Assembly: GCF_035989285.1 (NCBI RefSeq)
Contig: NZ_CP108513.1
Location: 6,448,001-6,512,000, forward strand
Direction: 5' to 3'
DNA from: Streptomyces sp. NBC_01235
GTDB lineage: Bacteria; Actinomycetota; Actinomycetes; Streptomycetales; Streptomycetaceae
DNA length: 64,000 bases
The notes under the pieces were generated by a model. That model searched no databases. It was not told the DNA's origin and saw nothing but the letters and a program-made list of their open reading frames with translations. Position 1 is the first letter of the stretch. Every line of letters begins with the position of its first letter. Positions 59,556 through 64,000 of the stretch are shown one piece after another. The position numbers were made by a program, and so were the translations under genes.

Positions 59556-60131
59556 GTGAGCGACGAAAACGGCACCCCGGACACTTCGGCGGGCTCCGCG
59601 GGCACCCCCGCCGGCTCCCCGGCCGCCCCCGCCGATCAGGCGGGTCCGGCCGGAGTCGGCGCCGGCCCCCGCCCGGAGCCCCTCCGCTTCTTCGGCACCA
59701 CCTGGGTGGACCACGACCCCGGCTACCAGGGCTACGCGGCCCGCCGCGTCGCCGTGGCCGTCGGCTCGCTCGTCGCCGTCACCGTCTCCTGCCTCGTCCT
59801 CCGCTTCGCCTACCAGGGCATCGCGATCGCCGACCTCGGCAGCTTCGTGACCCTCCTGGTCGTCGTGATGTTCGCGGTCTGCAGCGCGCTCGCCTTCCGC
59901 CACACCTGGGACGGCTTCAGCAAGCGCCCCGACCCCGACCGCCAGGCCTCCCTGCGTGGCCTGCTGGCCATCGGCTTCGTCGGCTCGCTGCTCGCCTACT
60001 TCTTCCGCACCCTCACCGAGGCCCCCGGCGAGAAACTCCACCGCGAGGAGTACGACACGGCCCGCCGCCAGTACGAACGCCGCAGCACCCGCCGCACGGG
60101 CAACCCGTCGAAGAAGCGCCGCCGCGGCTGA
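59556..60131 (+). CDS. Four-helix membrane protein of unknown function
   Basis: A 191-residue protein. A 40-residue Gly/Ala/Pro-rich cytoplasmic N-terminus precedes hydrophobic segments near 63-85, 90-110 and 136-155, and the protein ends in a very basic tail (RRQYERRSTRRTGNPSKKRRRG). FFGTTWVDHDPGYQGYAARR before the first helix looks conserved. No family function is known. The GTG start lies 6 nt after CATAAT (59544-59549), so it is probably leaderless. Confidence 0.75.
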   Translation: MSDENGTPDTSAGSAGTPAGSPAAPADQAGPAGVGAGPRPEPLRFFGTTWVDHDPGYQGYAARRVAVAVGSLVAVTVSCLVLRFAYQGIAIADLGSFVTLLVVVMFAVCSALAFRHTWDGFSKRPDPDRQASLRGLLAIGFVGSLLAYFFRTLTEAPGEKLHREEYDTARRQYERRSTRRTGNPSKKRRRG

Positions 60132-60257
60132 CCTCGGGCATCACCGCCGAAGTCACCCAAGGGAAGTGATCAAGCAGGACCGCCGCTCCACCGCGTCAGC
60201 CTGCCGCCACCTCACCTCGGTCTTTCTCGACAACTTCCCACCGCCCACCATGGCCCC

Positions 60258-61046
60258 ATGACGCCGTCCTCCCACACCCCTTCCCACGGCACCCGAGCCC
60301 ACTCCTTCAACTCCGCCGCGGCCCAGTACGCAGCCAACCGCCCCTCCTACCCGACCGCCCTCCTCGACGCGATCGAGGACCTCGCCGGCCACCCCCTCAC
60401 CGGCGCGCGGGTCGGGGACATCGGCGCCGGCACCGGCATAGCGACCGCCCTCCTGCGCGCCCGCGGCGCCGACGTCATCGCCGTCGAACCCGGGGACGGC
60501 ATGGCCACGCAGTTCCGCCGGACCCTCCCCGACGTGCCGATCGTCCGGGGCGACGGCAACCACCTCCCCCTGACCGACGCCTCCCTCGACTTCCTCACCT
60601 ACGCCCAGTCCTGGCACTGGACCGACCCGGCCCGCTCGGTCCCGGAGGCCCTGCGCGTCCTGCGTCCGGGCGGCGCGCTGGCGCTGTGGTGGAACACCAG
60701 CGCCGTGGACGTGCCGTGGATCGACGCCCAGACCGACCGCATCCAGCGCCACTTCGGCGTCGACCACGTCGTGCAGAAGAGCGGCGACGGCAGCCGCTCC
60801 GCCCTCGCCGACCCGACCGGCAGCCTCGACTTCGCCCACCGCACGGTCCGCTGGAGCCGCCGCGTCCCCGTCGACACGCACCTGGCCAACATCGGCAGCC
60901 ACTCGGTCTTCCTGGTCAACGGCGAGGAGAGCGCGGCCGCGTTCCTCGCCGAGGAACGCCGCCACCTCATCGCCGCGTTCCCGGACGGCACGGTCGAGGA
61001 GACCTACAACGTCGAGCTGCTGGTCGCGACCGCGACCAGACCCTGA
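60258..61046 (+). CDS. Class I SAM-dependent methyltransferase
   Basis: A 262-residue Methyltransf_11-type protein. FNSAAAQYAANRPSYP precedes motif I VGDIGAGTGIATALL (about residues 52-66), then VIAVEPGDGM (motif II), GDGNHLPLTDASLDFLTYAQSWHWTD (motif III region) and EALRVLRPGGALALWW (motif IV). Substrate unknown. Its 3' end overlaps the decayed SulP gene on the other strand by 43 bp. Confidence 0.9.
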   Translation: MTPSSHTPSHGTRAHSFNSAAAQYAANRPSYPTALLDAIEDLAGHPLTGARVGDIGAGTGIATALLRARGADVIAVEPGDGMATQFRRTLPDVPIVRGDGNHLPLTDASLDFLTYAQSWHWTDPARSVPEALRVLRPGGALALWWNTSAVDVPWIDAQTDRIQRHFGVDHVVQKSGDGSRSALADPTGSLDFAHRTVRWSRRVPVDTHLANIGSHSVFLVNGEESAAAFLAEERRHLIAAFPDGTVEETYNVELLVATATRP

Positions 61047-61593
61047 CCGCGTGCGGCGGCCCACCCCTCCAGGGCCGCCGCGCACGCGTGGTCCACCTGC
61101 CGCAGCCCGCCCAGCTCCAGCCGCACCTCGCGGTCGTGCGGCAGCACCTCCAACGCGTCCAGCAGCCTCGGCAGCCGCAGAGACGCCGCATGCCCCAGCA
61201 CCCGTACGACGAGCCCGGCGTCGCCCCGGTCCTCCGTCTCGACGTGCACATGGCTGATCTCCCACGCCGTCTTCGCCACGGCCGGCGCCGGCCCGACCAA
61301 CACCCCCTCGAACAAGTTCCCCACGACGATCGCCCCCGCCGTGACCCCGAGCACGCCGACCTCGCCGCGACGCCCGCGCCACAGCTTCCGCGTCTCCCGC
61401 ACGGGCACCGGCTTGCAGCCGGGCGTGCACCAGCAGCCCGGCCGGCGCCGACGCGCCGACGCGCCGAACAGCGACTCCGCCGACGCGATCAGCGCGAACG
61501 GCACGACCCTCCCGATCACCCCCCCACTTGCGCGACGCGAAAGCCGACGAGGGAAGCGAACAGATCGGCCTTGCGAACACCACGGCGCAACAC
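61004..61593 (-). pseudogene. Decayed SulP-family anion transporter with STAS domain
   Basis: A GTG at 61593 with GGAGG 7 nt upstream begins MLRRGVRKADLFASLV, a SulP N-terminus, but the frame stops after 25 codons. A second frame holds GVIGRVVPFALIASAESLFG, and a third holds AGLLVHA. A one-base insertion in the G-run at 61421-61423 then restores the frame for GCKPVPVRETRKLWR and a C-terminal STAS domain (SHVHVETEDRG...VRLELGGLRQVDHACAAALEGW). Most of the roughly 10 membrane helices are deleted, so transport is impossible. Confidence 0.8.
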
Positions 61594-61774
61594 TGCGGCA
61601 CCTCCGACAGGAAACGGGAGACGCGGGGGCGCGCCGCACCGGGTGAGGACGCGACGACGCCGGCGGGATCCTGTGCCGACCCGGTGAACACCCAAACGGA
61701 TGAACCGGAACGTCCGCCTCCAATCTCGCGGCCACGCGCCTGAACCCCCGAGCGCACCCCACCGGGCAGGCCCC

Positions 61775-61819
61775 TTGACGACCCATCGCGCCGCGAGGAT
61801 TATTCATCACATGATGAAT
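61775..61819 (+). promoter_or_regulatory. Promoter with palindromic operator over the ABC exporter start codon
   Basis: A -35 TTGACG (61775-61780), 17 nt, and a -10 GATTAT (61798-61803) place the transcript start at or next to the ATG (61811): a leaderless mRNA. A perfect palindrome ATTCATCA-CA-TGATGAAT (61802-61819) covers the -10 end, the transcription start and the first codons, well placed for repression. Confidence 0.7.
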
Positions 61820-62641
61820 TCTAGGATCGAGCCACCAGATCAGCCCGAACCACCCGACCCACCCCGCCCGGCCGACGCACCCCCCGCCGTCAACGCCAAG
61901 AACCTCACCGTGGTCCGCGGCCCCCGCACGGTCCTCCACTCTCTCGACTTCGCCGTCCCCCGCGGCCAGATCACCGGCCTGCTGGGCCCGTCCGGCTGCG
62001 GCAAGTCGACCCTCATGCGCGCGATCGTCGGCACCCAGGCCAAGGTCACCGGCACTCTCGAAGTCCTGGGCCGGCCCGCAGGCCACCCGACCCTCCGCAC
62101 CCGCATCGGCTACGTCACCCAGGCCCCCTCCGTCTACGACGACCTGACGATCCGTCAGAACCTCGACTACTTCGCCGCGATCCTCTTCCCGGGCCGAGCC
62201 GCAGCGGACCGACGCCACGAGAACGTCACCCGAGCCATCGCCGACGTGGACCTCACCAGCCACGCGAACGCCCTCGCCGGCAACCTCTCCGGCGGCCAGC
62301 GCAGCCGCGTCTCACTGGCCGTGGCCCTCCTGGGCACCCCCGAACTCCTCGTCCTCGACGAACCGACGGTCGGCCTCGACCCCGTCCTGCGCCGCGACCT
62401 GTGGAACCTCTTCCACGACATCGCGGCGACCCGGGGCGCCACCCTCCTCATCTCCTCCCACGTCATGGACGAGGCCGAGCGCTGCCACCGCCTGCTCCTC
62501 ATGCGAGAGGGCGAGATCCTCGCCGACGCCACCCCCGACGCCCTGCGCACCCGCACCGGCGCGGACACGGTCGAGTCGGCATTCCTGCACCTGGTGGACG
62601 AAGCGGCCGCGGCAGGCCACGCCAAGGAGACAGCCCGATGA
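61811..62641 (+). CDS. ABC transporter ATP-binding protein (drug/lipid exporter type)
   Basis: A 276-residue ATPase. Walker A is GPSGCGKST (about residues 58-66), the Q loop YVTQAPSVYDDLT, the signature LSGGQRSRVSLA, Walker B LLVLDEPTVGLD and the H-loop SHVMDEAERC. An acidic/Pro-rich N-terminus precedes the domain. It is of the DrrA/CcmA-like class paired with an ABC-2 permease. The mRNA is probably leaderless and the start is covered by a palindrome. Its stop overlaps the permease start. Confidence 0.93.
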   Translation: MMNSRIEPPDQPEPPDPPRPADAPPAVNAKNLTVVRGPRTVLHSLDFAVPRGQITGLLGPSGCGKSTLMRAIVGTQAKVTGTLEVLGRPAGHPTLRTRIGYVTQAPSVYDDLTIRQNLDYFAAILFPGRAAADRRHENVTRAIADVDLTSHANALAGNLSGGQRSRVSLAVALLGTPELLVLDEPTVGLDPVLRRDLWNLFHDIAATRGATLLISSHVMDEAERCHRLLLMREGEILADATPDALRTRTGADTVESAFLHLVDEAAAAGHAKETAR

Positions 62642-63411
62642 GCACGCAGACCGCCCCCACCCCCACCAGCGCCCTGAACGTCTCCCGCACCACCGCCACC
62701 GCGGCCCGCGTCCTGCGCCAACTGCGCCACGACCCCCGCACGATCGCGCTGCTGATGCTCATCCCCTGCGTGATGCTGTTCCTGCTCCGCTACGTCTTCG
62801 ACGGCAGCCCGCGCACCTTCGACAACATCGGCGCGTCCCTCCTCGGGATCTTCCCCCTGATCACGATGTTCCTGGTGACCTCCATCGCCACCCTGCGCGA
62901 ACGCACCTCGGGCACCCTTGAACGCCTCCTCGCCATGCCCCTCGGCAAGGGCGACCTGATCGCCGGCTACGCCCTCGCCTTCGGCGGCCTCGCGATCATC
63001 CAGTCGGCCCTGGCCACCGGCCTGGCGCTCTGGTTCCTCGACCTGGACGTCACCGGCAGCCCCTGGCTCCTGCTCCTGGTCGCCCTCCTCGACGCCCTGC
63101 TCGGCACGGCCCTCGGCCTCTTCGTCTCGGCCTTCGCGGCCACCGAGTTCCAGGCGGTCCAGTTCATGCCGGCGGTGATCTTCCCCCAACTCCTCCTCTG
63201 CGGCCTCTTCGCACCCCGGGACACGATGCACCCCGCCCTGGAAGCCGTCTCCGACGCCCTCCCCATGTCCTACGCCGTGGACGGCATGAACGAGGTCCTC
63301 AAACACACGGACATGACAGCCACCTTCGTACGGGACGCCCTGATCGTGGCGGGCTGCGCACTACTGGTGCTGGGCCTGGGAGCGGCAACGCTACGACGCC
63401 GGACAGCCTGA
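62638..63411 (+). CDS. ABC-2-type transporter permease
   Basis: A 257-residue membrane protein with six predicted helices (near 38-55, 65-85, 105-135, 143-165, 172-192 and 232-252). The family-typical ERTSGTLERLLAMPLGKGDLIAGY lies before the third helix and QFMPAVIFPQLLLCGLFAP in the fifth. It forms the exporter channel with the preceding ATPase; cargo unknown. The ATG overlaps the ATPase stop (ATGA) and has an AAGGAG site. Confidence 0.93.
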   Translation: MSTQTAPTPTSALNVSRTTATAARVLRQLRHDPRTIALLMLIPCVMLFLLRYVFDGSPRTFDNIGASLLGIFPLITMFLVTSIATLRERTSGTLERLLAMPLGKGDLIAGYALAFGGLAIIQSALATGLALWFLDLDVTGSPWLLLLVALLDALLGTALGLFVSAFAATEFQAVQFMPAVIFPQLLLCGLFAPRDTMHPALEAVSDALPMSYAVDGMNEVLKHTDMTATFVRDALIVAGCALLVLGLGAATLRRRTA

Positions 63412-63618
63412 CCGGTCGGCCTGACCGGCGTTCGAGGACGAGGCCCGGCAGGGGCCGACAGCGGGGCCCGGGGGCGGCGTTCCTCAGAGATGGATGGGGG
63501 AGGGCAGGGGCGGCGGGGACGAAGAACCGACGTCCGCCCACCGGACACCACCCCCCCACCCCCACCCCCGATGCGAGGATGACCCCGGACGACGCACACC
63601 CCCGGAGGACACCCAGCC

Positions 63619-64000
63619 ATGACCCAGAAAGTCGCAGTCCTCGGCACCGGCAAAATCGGCGAAGCCCTCCTCAGCGGCATGATCCGAGGCGGCTGGCCCA
63701 TCGCCGACCTCCTCGTCACCGCCCGCCGCCCGGAACGAGCCGAAGAACTCCGCACCCGCTACGGAGTCACCCCGGTCACCAACGCCGAGGCCGCCAAGAC
63801 CGCCGACACCCTGATCCTCACGGTCAAACCGCAGGACATGGGCGCCCTCCTCGACGAACTCGCGCCCCACGTCCCCGCCGACCGCCTGGTCATCAGCGGA
63901 GCCGCCGGCATCACCACCGCCTCCATCGAGGAGCGCCTCGCCGCCGGCACCCCGGTCGTCCGCGTCATGACGAACACCCCCGCCCTCGTCGACGAGGCCA
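63619..64000 (+). CDS. proC: Pyrroline-5-carboxylate reductase (5' part, runs off the window)
   Basis: The first 127 codons of ProC, the last enzyme of proline synthesis. The Rossmann motif VAVLGTGKIGEALLSGMI begins at residue 5; LILTVKPQDM and VISGAAGITTASIE follow. The frame runs through RVMTNTPALVDEA to the window edge. The ATG follows CGGAGGA. A 207-bp gap with no recognisable gene separates it from the ABC permease. Confidence 0.93.
   Translation, partial: MTQKVAVLGTGKIGEALLSGMIRGGWPIADLLVTARRPERAEELRTRYGVTPVTNAEAAKTADTLILTVKPQDMGALLDELAPHVPADRLVISGAAGITTASIEERLAAGTPVVRVMTNTPALVDEA

Overview
This window is high-GC actinobacterial chromosome, almost certainly Streptomyces. The signs are G/C-rich third codon positions, GTG starts and 4-bp ATGA/GTGA stop-start overlaps. 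Marker loci are the cell-envelope stress operon sigE-cseA-cseB-cseC, Lsr2, ClpC, DisA/RadA and a folate cluster in the order known from Streptomyces. No tRNA, rRNA, CRISPR array, insertion sequence, prophage or conjugative element was seen. This is core-chromosome sequence with scattered lineage-specific decay.

Layout. 1-6.1 kb (+): the tail of a probable D-Ala-D-Ala carboxypeptidase, a zinc metalloprotease-like protein, tilS, hpt, ftsH with a strong hairpin terminator, and folE. 6.2-11.4 kb (-): folP, an NTF2-like gene, folB, folK and a DUF3180 membrane protein, plus an MprF-like DUF2156 enzyme. 11.6-18.7 kb: a membrane esterase, a coiled-coil membrane protein, two bacterial PH-domain proteins, an orphan divergent NuoD, and a MidA/NDUFAF7-type methyltransferase. 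18.8-23.5 kb: a NarL-type two-component system, a DUF5937-ArsR regulator with a TTA (bldA) codon, and a beta-eliminating lyase. 23.8-29.3 kb: a NAD/CoA precursor operon (DUF2520 dehydrogenase, panC, nadB, nadC, coaX). 29.4-35.7 kb: small proteins, a BlaI-type regulator, a GNAT enzyme, lsr2, an SCO3374-family protein and clpC. 35.8-40.4 kb: a secreted HAD phosphatase, an M23 peptidase, a TetR/MFS efflux pair with three operator copies, and a VOC gene remnant. 40.4-49.0 kb (-): cseC, cseB, cseA, sigE, then mutY, disA and radA. 49.3-58.9 kb: a sigma-like/ZAS/TM/BACON fusion, a cysteine-rich protein, a Ppx/GppA protein, a TIM-barrel isomerase with a TetR regulator, ilvD, and a Ser/Thr kinase with a PQQ propeller. 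59.0-64.0 kb: an SH3 protein, a membrane protein, a methyltransferase, a decayed SulP transporter gene, a two-gene ABC exporter behind a palindromic operator, and the start of proC.

How it works together. Much of the window is cofactor biosynthesis (folate, NAD, pantothenate/CoA), protein quality control (FtsH, ClpC), cell-envelope sensing and remodelling (SigE/Cse, MprF-like, M23), and genome integrity (MutY, RadA, DisA). Many genes seem to be expressed from leaderless mRNAs: at least fourteen start codons lie 6-7 nt after a -10-like hexamer.

Most notable: (1) an orphan NuoD whose quinone-site Tyr is replaced by Trp, convergent with a homologue of the methyltransferase that modifies the NuoD homologue of mitochondrial complex I; (2) a sigma-factor-like domain fused to a ZAS motif, a membrane helix and an extracellular BACON domain; (3) a ClgR-type box and a sigma-R-type promoter in tandem before clpC; (4) an 18-bp palindrome spanning the promoter and start codon of an ABC exporter; (5) a SulP gene caught in decay. 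All assignments come from reading the sequence and remembered family knowledge; no database search was run.
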